Below are positions 18,394 through 28,408 of a DNA stretch of 64,000 nucleotides, piece by piece. The stretch's first letter is position 1; the number at the start of each line of letters is the position of its first letter. Source of the stretch: Corynebacterium faecale (lineage in GTDB: Bacteria; Actinomycetota; Actinomycetes; Mycobacteriales; Mycobacteriaceae); NCBI RefSeq assembly GCF_030408735.1, contig NZ_CP047204.1, positions 2,914,001 to 2,978,000 on the forward strand, given 5' to 3'. The translations under genes were made by a program, and so were the position numbers. The notes beneath the pieces are model-generated. The model ran no database searches. It was not told the origin of the DNA and worked only from the letters and a program-made list of their open reading frames with translations.

Positions 18394-18458
18394 TACATAA
18401 CGTCACAAGATCTTGGGGGAAACCGCCCCTTTTCCCAGAAATCTTGTGACGTTATGTA
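18394..18458. repeat. Perfect 18-bp inverted repeat with 29-base loop
   Basis: Arms TACATAACGTCACAAGAT (18394-18411) and its complement (18441-18458) are identical. It lies between two minus-strand genes and has no T tract. It may be a two-half operator, an RNA hairpin or the remnant of a small mobile repeat. The 326-bp gap 18342-18667 otherwise holds only the GlxR-like site and the cspA terminator. Confidence 0.85.
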
Positions 18459-18615
18459 CGTTTCGCTCCTTCCCGTCCCCGGCAAAAGCATGCAGGGACA
18501 GGAAGACACAGCAACCGGAAGCGCACCTTCGGAAGTGACGGCGTGGGGGGTTAAGGGGTTAAGCCCTTTAGCCCGCCCTCAAGCAATTAACCCACTTACG
18601 CCTGCTGGGGAATGG

Positions 18616-18645
18616 AAAAACCGCCACACCCGGAGGTGTGACGGT
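18616..18645 (-). terminator. Intrinsic terminator of cspA
   Basis: On the minus strand, an 11-bp stem (18645-18635 with 18630-18620, one mismatch) with a 4-base loop is followed by a run of five T. Confidence 0.85.
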
Positions 18646-18667
18646 CAATCTTTAGAGAGAGTGGAGC

Positions 18668-18871
18668 TTACAGCGGGCGAACCTGCTGAGCCTGAGGACC
18701 CTTAGCGCCCTCGCCGAGCTCGAACTCAACCTGCTGGTTCTCCTCGAGGTTGCGGAAGCCGCCACCCTGAATCTCGGAGTAGTGGACGAATACGTCAGCG
18801 GATCCGTCGGAAGGAGCGATGAAACCAAAGCCCTTCTCAGCGTTGAACCACTTCACAGTTCCCTGTGCCAT
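18668..18871 (-). CDS. cspA: Cold-shock protein
   Basis: This 67-residue single cold-shock domain protein has the RNA-binding motifs KGFGFI (RNP1) and VFVHYS (RNP2-like). It binds single-stranded RNA/DNA and melts mRNA structure. It starts [18 protein letters not shown], identical in kind to actinobacterial CspA proteins, with AAGG 8-9 bases before ATG. It is followed by its own terminator and preceded by a long gene-free stretch, which may hold a structured leader. Confidence 0.95.
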   Translation of the reverse strand: MAQGTVKWFNAEKGFGFIAPSDGSADVFVHYSEIQGGGFRNLEENQQVEFELGEGAKGPQAQQVRPL

Positions 18872-19543
18872 TTTAATACCTTATTTCTTATGAGGTGATG
18901 CTACGTTCGCCAGCATGATTCACTGACGCCCGGGTCGTTAAAACTCCTCGGCGACCATCAACCTCCGCAGTTACTGCTTGGTTGAGGAAAAACCGGGTGC
19001 TCGCGTGTAATTCTTTTGCGAGCACCTAGACACTGCATACAGAAACCGCGACCAACAACTAGTGTGCCACAGATTGGCGATTAATAATAGTGTCTCGGCT
19101 GATTTCTAAGAAAAATGGGGTGGAAAAGGGTCAACCGGGGGAGGTGAATCGTTGCCCAGTCAAGAAACCCAGCTGCGCATTCCGGTGGCTCAACCAGCAG
19201 GTTAAGTGGGTATCCACTTCTTCAACCACTGCGATCACCCACTTCCACGGGACTCAAGCAGCCGAGCTGAATTTCTTTTCACCGATTCAGCAAACACCGC
19301 TGAGAACAAACCCAAGCCGTCTGAATGCTGGCGAAAAAGAGTCATTCAATCAAGCACCAGCCCTTATTGGCGGCTGATCCCCGCACCCAACCACGCCGCG
19401 TAGCGCCAGTTCCTGACGGGGTCCGGTGTCAAAATTAGCTTTTCTATCAAAACTAATCTGGACACTATCCGCCACGATCAGATTGCCCAAAGAAGCCCCG
19501 AAAAATCCCCAAACCCAGCGCCCAGCGCCCTACGCCCTATGCC
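18872..19543. other. Gene-free region, 672 bp
   Basis: It holds the promoter/leader side of cspA and the 3' side of the defence operon. Open frames around 19090-19400 have no recognisable product, ribosome site or typical codon use. Near 19515-19552 short GCGCCCTA-like units are repeated. I see no RNA gene. Confidence 0.55.
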
Positions 19544-21838
19544 CTACGCCGGAAGCAGATCCGAGGGTTCACCATGTGTGGTGATCACAAGCTCGTCACG
19601 CGCACGGGAGGCCGCCACATACAGCAGTGCGCGTTCCATCTGGAGGGCTTCTTCGCGCTCGGCTTCGGCCAAACCCGCCATCACCAGCTTGAACGGCAGG
19701 ACATCCTGGGTGATGCCCAGCAGCACCACGTGGGTGAATTCCATGCCCTTGGCTCCGTGCATCGTCATCACGCTGACTGCTTCGCGTGATGCCAATTCTG
19801 CGTTCTTGGTTTTCACCGCCTGGATGCCATGATCTGCCAGACCATTGACCGCGCGGTTAATCAGGGGGCGGGTGCGGGTGAGCACACCGATGTGGGCATC
19901 GTCGTCCCCGTCCTGCCATCCGGCTATCAATTCGGCCACTGCAGAAATCTCTTCGCCTTCGGTGGCGAAGCGGAGCAGTCGTGGCAGGGGACCGGAGCGG
20001 GCGGAACGGTAACCGTGGGTGGAGTCCTCCTCGCCTTCAGAGTCGATCCATTCACCGGTGAGCACACCGAGTGCATAACCCAGGTTCTCCCGGGTGGTGC
20101 GGTAGTTGAGTGTCAGGCGCCGTGAGGCACGCCCGCGGGTCTCAATGCCAAAGCGGCTGAGCACATAGCGCTGGCCGTAGATCCTCTGGTGGGAGTCTTC
20201 GGCGAGGAAGATGTCATTTGCACCCGGTCCAACCGAGGCACGGAGGAATTTCCAGTGGCCGGCGTGGAAGTCCTGGGCTTCGTCGATAAGCACGTGATCG
20301 AAGGTGCGCTGGCCGGTGGACTGGAAACGGTTGTCCAGAACCACAGCAGCGATGGTGGCCAGCCCGACATAGGAGAACTGGCCATCACGTGCCGTGGACT
20401 TCATGAAGGCTTCTATCAGTGGCCAGACCTGTTTGCGTTGTGCGCGGTTCAGGGAGGTGCCGCGCCCCGGGCGCGGAACCCGGAGGTAGGCAGCCTGCGT
20501 GGTGATCTGGTTGGCCAGCACCACGGCTTCGAATTCCTGGGAGAGAAAGGTTCGGTTGGCGATCTCCGGCGACAGATCCGGCCCAGCCAAGAGGAGTGCA
20601 TCCATCCAGTGCTGTTTGGTGTCATTGTCAGAGAGCACACGGGCCTGGCGGGAGGCCCTGCCCATCACCTGCTCGGTTGCGGCGACCAACTCAGACAGGG
20701 CGGCATCATCAAGGATCTTCCGCACGAGGGCATCAATGCCACTGATCCACAGACCGCGTTCACCGGGTTCACCCGCTTCGGGGAAGGCGGGGTTGAGCGC
20801 ATTCATCTGGGATTTGAGGCTCTCCGCAAGCCCCCGGGTAAAGGTGGTGAGAAGGACGCGGGGTGGGGCGCTATCAAGCATCGGTGTGGCACCGTTCGAG
20901 GTGACCAGGCGGTTGGCGCGGTGAACCACCACCACGGTCTTGCCGGTGCCAGCACCACCGGAGACGCGGCCGGCGCCGGAGAAGTTCTGCTCCACGATTG
21001 CCTGCTGATCCGGGTGGATGAACACGCGCCAGGAGTGGAAATCACCGGAATCGATGACCTTACGCAGTTCATCGGTATTCACGTTTTCGATATAAGCGAA
21101 CTCCATGCGGGCGCCGGGCTTCTTCAGGCCCTCGATGATCGCCTTGTCCGAGTTGCGTTCCTCCTCGGTCAACGCGTCGGTGGTCTTGATGCCCAGGCTT
21201 TCACGTATTTCCTCGATGGTGAAGCCCGCGACGATACCGAGCAGCGCATCGCGTTCCCATGCCGGGCTGCCCTCGAGCACATCCTCGATATTGTCCTCGG
21301 AGTCCAGCCCCATCACCACCTGGGTGGCTGCGGGTTCGATGCCGAGCTCCTGCTCCAGCAGCTCCGGCGTGTATCCACGGTTCTCAAATGCGTCACGGGG
21401 CTTAGGCAGGTCAACGGTGACCTCCTGCTCGGCCTGATGGTGCGCGGTTGCCGCTGCCTTCTCTGCTTTGCGACGCGATTCCAGGTCCGCGGTGGTTTGA
21501 CGTACTGGCGCCGTCTCCTCAATCAACCGCGTGATGCCGTTGACCGGGTTCACATCGAGACGAATCTTCTTAGCCTTCTCGATGCCCTCATCATGCGGGT
21601 ACACACCAGCTACAATGAAGTGTTGTTGAAACTCGTCGGTGAGTTCAAACATCACAGCCCGGTACTGCAAGTTGACGCGGCCGGTGCGGGCGCGGGGATC
21701 AACACTGCCGATGATCGGTTCCACGTTCAGCGCCGGGGAAGTGGGGTCCTGGCCTAGCTTGTCCAGGAAGTCCATGGTGACTTTTTTGATGCTGCCATCC
21801 AGATTGAGTGAGCCATGGATACTGATTGACACAGTCAT
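19544..21838 (-). CDS. UvrD/Rep-like SF1 helicase, last gene of the DISARM-like operon
   Basis: The protein has 764 residues. About 1-280 is a long N-terminal region without a recognised domain. The helicase core follows: Walker A GGAGTGKT (294-301), DEAQD box (about 519-523), MTMHGAKGMEFTHV (about 690-703) and LLYVAASRARDEL (motif VI). It should unwind or translocate along DNA in an ATP-driven way. An AGGAAGGA ribosome site precedes ATG 21838, and only 13 bases separate it from the helicase stop upstream, so it belongs to the same transcript. UvrD helicases are not part of canonical DISARM. Confidence 0.85.
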   Translation of the reverse strand: MTVSISIHGSLNLDGSIKKVTMDFLDKLGQDPTSPALNVEPIIGSVDPRARTGRVNLQYRAVMFELTDEFQQHFIVAGVYPHDEGIEKAKKIRLDVNPVNGITRLIEETAPVRQTTADLESRRKAEKAAATAHHQAEQEVTVDLPKPRDAFENRGYTPELLEQELGIEPAATQVVMGLDSEDNIEDVLEGSPAWERDALLGIVAGFTIEEIRESLGIKTTDALTEEERNSDKAIIEGLKKPGARMEFAYIENVNTDELRKVIDSGDFHSWRVFIHPDQQAIVEQNFSGAGRVSGGAGTGKTVVVVHRANRLVTSNGATPMLDSAPPRVLLTTFTRGLAESLKSQMNALNPAFPEAGEPGERGLWISGIDALVRKILDDAALSELVAATEQVMGRASRQARVLSDNDTKQHWMDALLLAGPDLSPEIANRTFLSQEFEAVVLANQITTQAAYLRVPRPGRGTSLNRAQRKQVWPLIEAFMKSTARDGQFSYVGLATIAAVVLDNRFQSTGQRTFDHVLIDEAQDFHAGHWKFLRASVGPGANDIFLAEDSHQRIYGQRYVLSRFGIETRGRASRRLTLNYRTTRENLGYALGVLTGEWIDSEGEEDSTHGYRSARSGPLPRLLRFATEGEEISAVAELIAGWQDGDDDAHIGVLTRTRPLINRAVNGLADHGIQAVKTKNAELASREAVSVMTMHGAKGMEFTHVVLLGITQDVLPFKLVMAGLAEAEREEALQMERALLYVAASRARDELVITTHGEPSDLLPA
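20282..20291. repeat. Copy of the window-wide 10-mer GTCGATAAGC
   Basis: One of nine exact copies (others: 6332, 7460, 14576, 16749, 33812, 45930, 57135, 61888, first base given). Function unknown; see findings. Confidence 0.7.
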
Positions 21839-21851
21839 TTAAGTGTCCTTC

Positions 21852-24800
21852 CTACGAGTTCAACAGTGCGGTGGGGATGTCATCGGCGCTGAGCGAATCC
21901 GCATGCAGCGCGGTCCAGCCCTTGTTTAGAAGTACGGCATCGGCTTCATCATCCGCTTCGAAGAGGAGAACAACCTTCTCCTGCGGCCACACCAGAACGG
22001 TGGCCACGGATTCCAATTCCTCGCCGAGCACCTCGGTGGGAGTGACGCCGGCGCTTGCGAGCGTGCGCAGCGCCTTTTCCACTTCCATATCGTCAGCGAA
22101 TTCTTCAAAGGCGTCCTCCCAACCGGCAGCCACGGCTGCGTGCTTATCCACGCCAACCTCATCAGCTGCCGCGACCTCCACTGGGGAAGTGGCAGTCTTG
22201 TTGGTGGACACCACCAGTGCATCATCAGGGGCCAACCACATGAGGTTGGCAAGCGTGAGGAAGGTATTCCAGACATCCTCGGGAAGATCGTCTGGGCCGT
22301 CGGTGAGGAGTTTGAGTTCCTTAGCGCGGAGTTTCTTGTTGCCCATGATGCAGCGGAGCTGGATCTGATTCATCAGGGTGCCCACGGGGTGCCCATCCTG
22401 TTTCGAGGGGGCGTGCGAGAACACATGCAATGCCATCGCATGCGCATACTCAGACCAGGCTGGTTTCGTGGGTTCTGCAAGATAGGCCAGGAGGAGATCC
22501 ACGGGGGACCCCTTCATCAGCTTCAATGAGGCCTGATCCAATATGGGGTTCCTGCTCACCAGCGCCTCAGCCTTTGGATGTACCCACGCAGGTTCTTCAG
22601 TTACTGGGTCGCCGAAGCTGTCGAGGTCTTTCCACGTCAGGTTCCAGGGCAGCACCGGATCCAGTTCATTGGTCAGGCGCGTGCGCTTTTCAATATCGGA
22701 ATGAACCCGGAAGGCAGTAGCAGAAATGTGGGCTGATTTACCGTCGAGGAAAACGCCCACTGAACGGTGATTGCCGTTGAGGGGTTCAAAGAAGAAGTCA
22801 GGGCGGGTGTAGACATACTCCCGCTCGGCACTCATCCGCCACCGCATTCCACCGGTGAAGGTGATGTCCAGTTGAGGTCGGCCATCAAAGACACGGTCCA
22901 CGATGGTGGCGTGACGGGCCTCCAGTGCCTTGCGGATCAATACCCGGAAGCGGAGCTCCAGCTTGGACTCTTCTGAAGGGGCAGGACGGGATTCCTGAAT
23001 GTTCCACTGCGTTGTGGTCGGATCCACGTTCTCATCCGGGGCGGAGGTATCCAGCAGGATAGCACTCAATGCGCCCTCCGCAGCGGCGCGAGACGTCACT
23101 TCCATGGAGCGACTGCGGACATAGGGGAGGAGGCAGTCCGGGCAGGCCAGTCGGTGATCATTCTGGCATTCGCAGGAGTTCACCCGCTCCCAGGCTCGGC
23201 TGAGCAGGTTGTGCACCGACTCAGGATCAGTGAACTGGGAAAGGTAACCGGTGCCACCGGGAACCTTGTCATGGAGGAGGAGCGCATCTACGGAACCACC
23301 GTCCTGGCGTGCAACCTGAACCGTGGCCACATCCAGGTGGGTTGGATCGCCACCCAATACCTCCTTGAAGCCGAGTTTGATCGCAGCAATCAGGCTCGGC
23401 ACGGTGAGGGTGTCAGCGGCACTGGTGAAGCGGTCCGGGATCAGCAGGAGAACACCCTGAGTGCGCAGTGTGCGTCCGAGTGCGAAGGCGACGGTGTCTT
23501 CTTCGGACTCATTACGCTGTGGGCACCAGGGGCGGTGATCATGCCAGGTGTTGGAACCGGCCTCAGAGTCCAGGTGCCCGCAGTGCTTGCAGACCCGGAA
23601 GAGCGGGGCATCAATCTCACCGCCGCTCAAGGGCAGTTTCTGCCCATTGCCCTGACCGAGGTTGAGCCAGCGGATCTCCACCTGCCGCAGGTGCTCCACG
23701 CCGAAGCCCTCCGTGAGGTACCAGGATGCACCGCGGCCACCATCGGGAACAGTGAAACTGACATGTTGGTGGAAGCGGGCGGAGTAGCGGTCATCGCGGT
23801 TGTCGGAAATGATGGCGCGGGTCTGCTCCACCTCGGATGAGACCTTGCGCATCTGCACCACATCGATGATCTGCCCCTTGTCTGCAAATCCTGGCGATCC
23901 ACATTCCGGGCAGGAACCTGGGGTGTGATTCTCCCCAAGGAGGATTGCTGAGTAAGAACAAGAAGGACACATCCGCCACTGTTCGATGGCTGATCCCTGA
24001 TGGCCGATCTCCACGACGTCGATGGTGGCGGCAATGCCCTGGGCATAGAACGTGGCGCCTGGCGCGAGCTCGAAAAGCGCGGAGGAGACACCGCGGGAGT
24101 AGGAATAGGCTTCAGTGTCAAAGACCATTTCCTGCGGATTGAACTTGGACACCGCTACGGATAGTTCCACGGAATCATCCAGGAGGGTGAAGTTGGGCAG
24201 CAAACCGAAACGCTCCATGGACCCAATCCAATGCTGGCCCTCCACGATGGATTGCAGTTGATAATTCACATGCCGGAGGGAGGCTCTGATGATCCGCTTT
24301 TCTTCTTTGAGTTCACGATCATGCTCATCAGACCGGAGGCTGAGTTCGTCGAGTCGCTCATTCAGGAGACCGCGACGGGAGTGGAGATCATATTGTTCGT
24401 TTTTCCATGTTTCACGTGAAACATTGATCTTTCCGATGAGGGAGTCCGCCTCATCACTGAAGGCCCAGGAACGGAGACTTGCCACCGTGTCGCCATCGAC
24501 ATGACCGTTCAGAGAGCTGATGAAGGAATCAAGAAGATCATCAATCCCGGTGCGCACCCGGGCGACGATGATGTCAGCCAGGGCCGGTTCGCCGGGTATT
24601 TGATTAAACACATCCACCGCGGTGGCGAGTTCAGGGATTTCCGCCTGGGTATCGATTGAATCCACCAGATAGGCGGTGAACTGACGGTTGAGGATTTCCA
24701 CCGCCGACAGGAACGCCACCGGGGGAGTCACCGAACCAGAGATCACCGACAACGGCTGGTTCAGCTTGGGAAGTGTGATGCCACGGCCCCGCACCAGGGC

Positions 24801-27800
24801 GATCACCAGGGAGTTACCGGTGAGGCGCCCGGCGCGACCCACACGCTGCACATAGCTGGCCACCGAAGTGGGCAAAGAGGCAAGCATGACGGTGGATAGA
24901 TCACCGATATCAATACCCATCTCCAGCGTCGGGGTGGCCACGAGAACGTTCGGGGCATTGGGTGCGGTGGTGGTGGAGGAACGGAAGGACTGTTCCAACT
25001 GCAGGCGGACCTTCTTGTCCAGCAAACCGGTGTGTTCCTTGGCCACCACGGTGCGTGGTTCCCTGGCCGAGTAGAGGCGACGATAATAATTGTCCTCCAC
25101 TTGCAGGGCTGCCTGATGCCCCGCACAGCCGGGAGTGAAACATGGATGTCCATCCAGACGATCGCGGACAGTGGCGGAGACACCGATGCGGGAATGGCAG
25201 ATGGTGCATTCCAGAATGCATGGTTCAGCTTCTGCCCCGATGCGGATGCGGTCCGCGCTCAGACCGTAGATGGTGCCGCCGGAGTCAGTGGGCGTTGAGT
25301 CAAGGATGTGGCGTCGGGAGAGCTCGTCGAAAAGCTTGGCCACCGCGGTGGCCGCATCGTGTGTGCCCAGACCAAGCAATTTGGCCGTCCAGATGGCAAA
25401 GCGCCCCCGTGGACTTCCCAACGGGGTGGTGCCGGTGTCACGTCGGGCAGCGGTGGTCAGCTGTGGGCCCACCCGGGGAAATTCTGGTGAACCGCCTCTG
25501 GGGAAAGCGGGGATGCCGCGTGCACGTGCCTCCCGACGGTTCAACAGATACGCATTGCCATCATCTCTGAGATAGGGCTGCAACCATTCATGATGGACAC
25601 CGCCACGCAGGCGGGTCATCTCCAGCACGCCCTGGACCCACGCCAATTGCAGGGCGCGGTTGTTCATCTCCAGGGTGGGGGAGGCGACGGCTGTGAGCGC
25701 CTCAGCTGCGGCTGTGAGCGCGGCTGCCTCCGGGGTGTCCACGCTGATGGTGAGCGAACCCGTCAGCGCCAGGGAGCGCGTGAGATGCGCACGTTGGCCG
25801 AACTCCAGCACCAGGTCAAAGCCGAGGCGTCTGCGCGCCTCGCGGTTTGCTTCTCGACGCTCCGAATCCGTGGCATCAGGGTGCCAATAACTTTTGAACT
25901 GATCAAAATCCACCAGGTCCGGTGGCAAGAGTTCATAGCGGGAACGGGGATCATCGGCTAGCTCCATCAACCGATCCGGGAGCTGATCCAGGGTGACTTC
26001 ACCATCACCGACCGCGCGCCGAGTGAAGGTACGCAGCGCGAAAGCTCGCGAACGAGCCTGGACGAAACCGGCGCGGTGGGCGGCATCCTGAACAGAGTCG
26101 GTGAAGATGAGTGTTTTCTTCTCCGCGGGATCCAACTCGGGCATCCCGAAAAGATTGGACAGCGCCACGGAGAGCAGAGTGGCCACCGAGGAGCCGATAA
26201 AGCGGATGGAATCATTCTCACCGCAGGAAGGACAGCGCTGTTCACCGGCAAAATCATCCGCATCCGGGCCGAAGTGCGTGAGCACCGGGATGGACTGTTC
26301 ACGCTCTAGTTCCTCATCGCGCGGGGTGCGGGTGGAAAGTTCCCGGGTATCGGTGTGCAGCCACAACACGGCAGATTCACCATCGGTACCACGCGGCCCT
26401 GCAACAGCCCGCCCGGCGTCAATGGCATTACGGTATTCAGAGGTGGCATCCAAGAGTGGGCGTTGACGTTCCCGGTTCTTCAGCGATCCGGTCCGGATGG
26501 CCGGTCCTTCCATCAGGGGAGCATCGGTGCCAGGTTCCAGCTCCGTCATCCACCCGGCACGACCACAGCTGCGGCAATAACAGGCGGGCAGCCAGGGAAC
26601 GTTGTCCTCGCCGCTCTCTTCCGCCGGGCCGTCATCAAACCACCGGAACAGCTGACCATCCTCAGGGATAGCAATGGCCCGGTCAATCCGCGAGACCTCA
26701 CGAACCCAGAGATGGGTCTCCACACCGGGGAGCCTCTTGCCACCCCACTTATCCTCAACACCCCACGCGGACCGCAGATACGCAATAGCGGTCAGTGCAT
26801 GGGTGATGAACTCCCTGGACTTTTCTTCTCCCAGCAACCGGAACGTGGAACCCAGTACCAGTTCGGGCAGCGTGCTGGTCTGATCCTGTTCACGGTGGGT
26901 CATCGGCACTGCCGTAGAAGCATGCTCAAGCAGGGCAGCGGTGAGTTCATGATCAGCGAAGTTGGCGATGGCTGGTTTCAGATCTGGCGCGCAGTGCCAG
27001 ATCTTTTCACAGAACACCTCAAAGGTGCGCTCGGCATAACCGTTAGCTGCGTCCTCTTCTGCGATGAGATCCAAGATTTCATTGATCAACTCAACAGCGG
27101 GGAGGTCTCGGCCCTCTGCGTCCAGTGTGGAACTACCGAAGGTGGCAACGATCTCCTCCCGCCACTCATCAATGGTGAGAGTCTTCTCTGAGACGATGGC
27201 ATGATCGGCGAAGCGTTCACCAAAGATGGTGTGCGCGAATTCCAGCATGGGGTTGGTGCCGTCACCGGGGGCCTTATCGGATCCCAGGGTGGCTGAGGTG
27301 GCCACCGGCACTACCTGTCCAAGAGGGCGGGCAGCGGCCTCCCCATCAAGGAAACCCGTTGGCTGATGCGACTTCAGCTGTAAACCCAGACGACGCAGCA
27401 ACAACGCCACATCCGTGCCCTGAGCGCCGTCATAGGTATGGAACTCATCCAGAACCAGATACTGCAAAGACTCCGCGGAATGTTCCCAAATCTCACGGTC
27501 ATTACTGCGCAGCAGTAGCTGATCCAACATCTTGTAATTTGTGAGCAAAAGATCCGGTGGATCCTGACGCATCTTCTCACGGTTGGTGATCAAAGACTTC
27601 TTACTCACCTTGGTAGCACCACTACCGGAGGATTCACCGGTGTAGATACCTGCGGTGACACCTTCCAACTCTGGGTGCTCGGTGAGCAGCTGGGCCAGGC
27701 GATCAGCCTGATCATTGGCCAGGGCGTTCATCGGATACAGCAACAGCGCTTTTACTCCACGCTGCCCCTGGGCCCGCATGCGTCGGGCATGATCCAGGAT

Positions 27801-28160
27801 GGGGTAGAGGAAGGACTCTGTCTTACCCGAGCCGGTGCCGGTGACCACCAAGGTGGGATCAGGACGCCGCTCGCCGTGCTCATCAACCGACCGCAACCTG
27901 CGAAACGCTTCCGCCTGGTGGTGGTAGGGCACGAAGTGTTCCGGTAACCATGACAGCACACCCTCCCAGTCCCGCGCCTGGGCATAGGGGAGACGACTCC
28001 TCACATACGGTCCGTGGAACATCCCGGCATCAGCATCACCGAGGAACCGCTTGAGCGCCTCCCCGGTCTCCTGATCCGCAAGCGAGAAGCTGGTGGTCAA
28101 GTATTCCGTGAGACCTTCAAGGATATTGCCGGCCACATGGGCTGGGATGAGCGTGGACAT
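21852..28160 (-). CDS. Giant DEAD/DEAH helicase with MrfA/DUF1998-like region and possible C-terminal nuclease domain
   Basis: The protein has 2102 residues. The N-terminal SF2 helicase has Walker A TGTGSGKT (107-114), LYPMNALANDQ, a DEFH box (about 238-241) and a second RecA domain with TPTLEMGIDIGDL and QRVGRAGR around 1090-1140. Several CxxC pairs follow (CPSC...CPEC; CKHCGHLD; CECQ...CPDC at about 1665-1680), the last typical of the MrfA/DUF1998 zinc site. Near 1785-1806 the segment RPDFFFEP...VGVFLDGKSAH looks like a PD-(D/E)XK nuclease core. In DISARM the helicase (DrmA) and DUF1998 protein (DrmB) are separate; here both seem joined. ATG 28160 has a GGAG just upstream. parS site 6 lies inside the gene. 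Confidence 0.85.
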   Translation of the reverse strand: MSTLIPAHVAGNILEGLTEYLTTSFSLADQETGEALKRFLGDADAGMFHGPYVRSRLPYAQARDWEGVLSWLPEHFVPYHHQAEAFRRLRSVDEHGERRPDPTLVVTGTGSGKTESFLYPILDHARRMRAQGQRGVKALLLYPMNALANDQADRLAQLLTEHPELEGVTAGIYTGESSGSGATKVSKKSLITNREKMRQDPPDLLLTNYKMLDQLLLRSNDREIWEHSAESLQYLVLDEFHTYDGAQGTDVALLLRRLGLQLKSHQPTGFLDGEAAARPLGQVVPVATSATLGSDKAPGDGTNPMLEFAHTIFGERFADHAIVSEKTLTIDEWREEIVATFGSSTLDAEGRDLPAVELINEILDLIAEEDAANGYAERTFEVFCEKIWHCAPDLKPAIANFADHELTAALLEHASTAVPMTHREQDQTSTLPELVLGSTFRLLGEEKSREFITHALTAIAYLRSAWGVEDKWGGKRLPGVETHLWVREVSRIDRAIAIPEDGQLFRWFDDGPAEESGEDNVPWLPACYCRSCGRAGWMTELEPGTDAPLMEGPAIRTGSLKNRERQRPLLDATSEYRNAIDAGRAVAGPRGTDGESAVLWLHTDTRELSTRTPRDEELEREQSIPVLTHFGPDADDFAGEQRCPSCGENDSIRFIGSSVATLLSVALSNLFGMPELDPAEKKTLIFTDSVQDAAHRAGFVQARSRAFALRTFTRRAVGDGEVTLDQLPDRLMELADDPRSRYELLPPDLVDFDQFKSYWHPDATDSERREANREARRRLGFDLVLEFGQRAHLTRSLALTGSLTISVDTPEAAALTAAAEALTAVASPTLEMNNRALQLAWVQGVLEMTRLRGGVHHEWLQPYLRDDGNAYLLNRREARARGIPAFPRGGSPEFPRVGPQLTTAARRDTGTTPLGSPRGRFAIWTAKLLGLGTHDAATAVAKLFDELSRRHILDSTPTDSGGTIYGLSADRIRIGAEAEPCILECTICHSRIGVSATVRDRLDGHPCFTPGCAGHQAALQVEDNYYRRLYSAREPRTVVAKEHTGLLDKKVRLQLEQSFRSSTTTAPNAPNVLVATPTLEMGIDIGDLSTVMLASLPTSVASYVQRVGRAGRLTGNSLVIALVRGRGITLPKLNQPLSVISGSVTPPVAFLSAVEILNRQFTAYLVDSIDTQAEIPELATAVDVFNQIPGEPALADIIVARVRTGIDDLLDSFISSLNGHVDGDTVASLRSWAFSDEADSLIGKINVSRETWKNEQYDLHSRRGLLNERLDELSLRSDEHDRELKEEKRIIRASLRHVNYQLQSIVEGQHWIGSMERFGLLPNFTLLDDSVELSVAVSKFNPQEMVFDTEAYSYSRGVSSALFELAPGATFYAQGIAATIDVVEIGHQGSAIEQWRMCPSCSYSAILLGENHTPGSCPECGSPGFADKGQIIDVVQMRKVSSEVEQTRAIISDNRDDRYSARFHQHVSFTVPDGGRGASWYLTEGFGVEHLRQVEIRWLNLGQGNGQKLPLSGGEIDAPLFRVCKHCGHLDSEAGSNTWHDHRPWCPQRNESEEDTVAFALGRTLRTQGVLLLIPDRFTSAADTLTVPSLIAAIKLGFKEVLGGDPTHLDVATVQVARQDGGSVDALLLHDKVPGGTGYLSQFTDPESVHNLLSRAWERVNSCECQNDHRLACPDCLLPYVRSRSMEVTSRAAAEGALSAILLDTSAPDENVDPTTTQWNIQESRPAPSEESKLELRFRVLIRKALEARHATIVDRVFDGRPQLDITFTGGMRWRMSAEREYVYTRPDFFFEPLNGNHRSVGVFLDGKSAHISATAFRVHSDIEKRTRLTNELDPVLPWNLTWKDLDSFGDPVTEEPAWVHPKAEALVSRNPILDQASLKLMKGSPVDLLLAYLAEPTKPAWSEYAHAMALHVFSHAPSKQDGHPVGTLMNQIQLRCIMGNKKLRAKELKLLTDGPDDLPEDVWNTFLTLANLMWLAPDDALVVSTNKTATSPVEVAAADEVGVDKHAAVAAGWEDAFEEFADDMEVEKALRTLASAGVTPTEVLGEELESVATVLVWPQEKVVLLFEADDEADAVLLNKGWTALHADSLSADDIPTALLNS
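24408..24423. promoter_or_regulatory. parS: parS site 6 (ParB binding), inside the giant helicase gene
   Basis: Perfect TGTTTCACGTGAAACA within coding sequence, read on the minus strand as NVSRET, the same peptide as in trpCF. Confidence 0.93.
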
Positions 28161-28328
28161 GGATCTCCAACCGAAAAATCACCGAGGGAAGAAAACAACT
28201 GTTCTGCCTAGAAAGATTACCCGGCAGCCTTGACACGCTTCCGAAGTCCAAGGATTTTCACTGGTTAAGCCTTCAGAAACCGAAATTCAAGCAGGCATTT
28301 CCTAATTACATTTATAGGATTATAATTT

Positions 28329-28408
28329 AACATTGATTATGAAAAGGACTATGGCACCTGGACCACCCCATCCGGCCCCATACCCGTCGCCTCCACCTAC
28401 CGCATCGC
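28329..28408 (+). repeat. Left inverted repeat of the methylase specificity switch (80 bp)
   Basis: This stretch is the reverse complement of 29794-29873 with one mismatch (at 28381). It is in frame with the silent cassette and encodes the same ~26 residues (NIDYEKDYGTW...) as methylase residues about 1280-1305. Confidence 0.92.

Noticed and set aside
18349-18705. 118-codon plus-strand frame across the inverted repeat and cspA end
   Set aside because: No product match; it runs through the 18-bp inverted repeat and cspA terminator.
19090-19403. Two overlapping short frames between cspA and the UvrD gene
   Set aside because: No ribosome site, no family, unlike codon use; treated as non-coding.
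20189-21757. 522-codon open frame antisense to the UvrD helicase
   Set aside because: Shadow of a well-supported helicase gene; no recognisable motifs or ribosome site.
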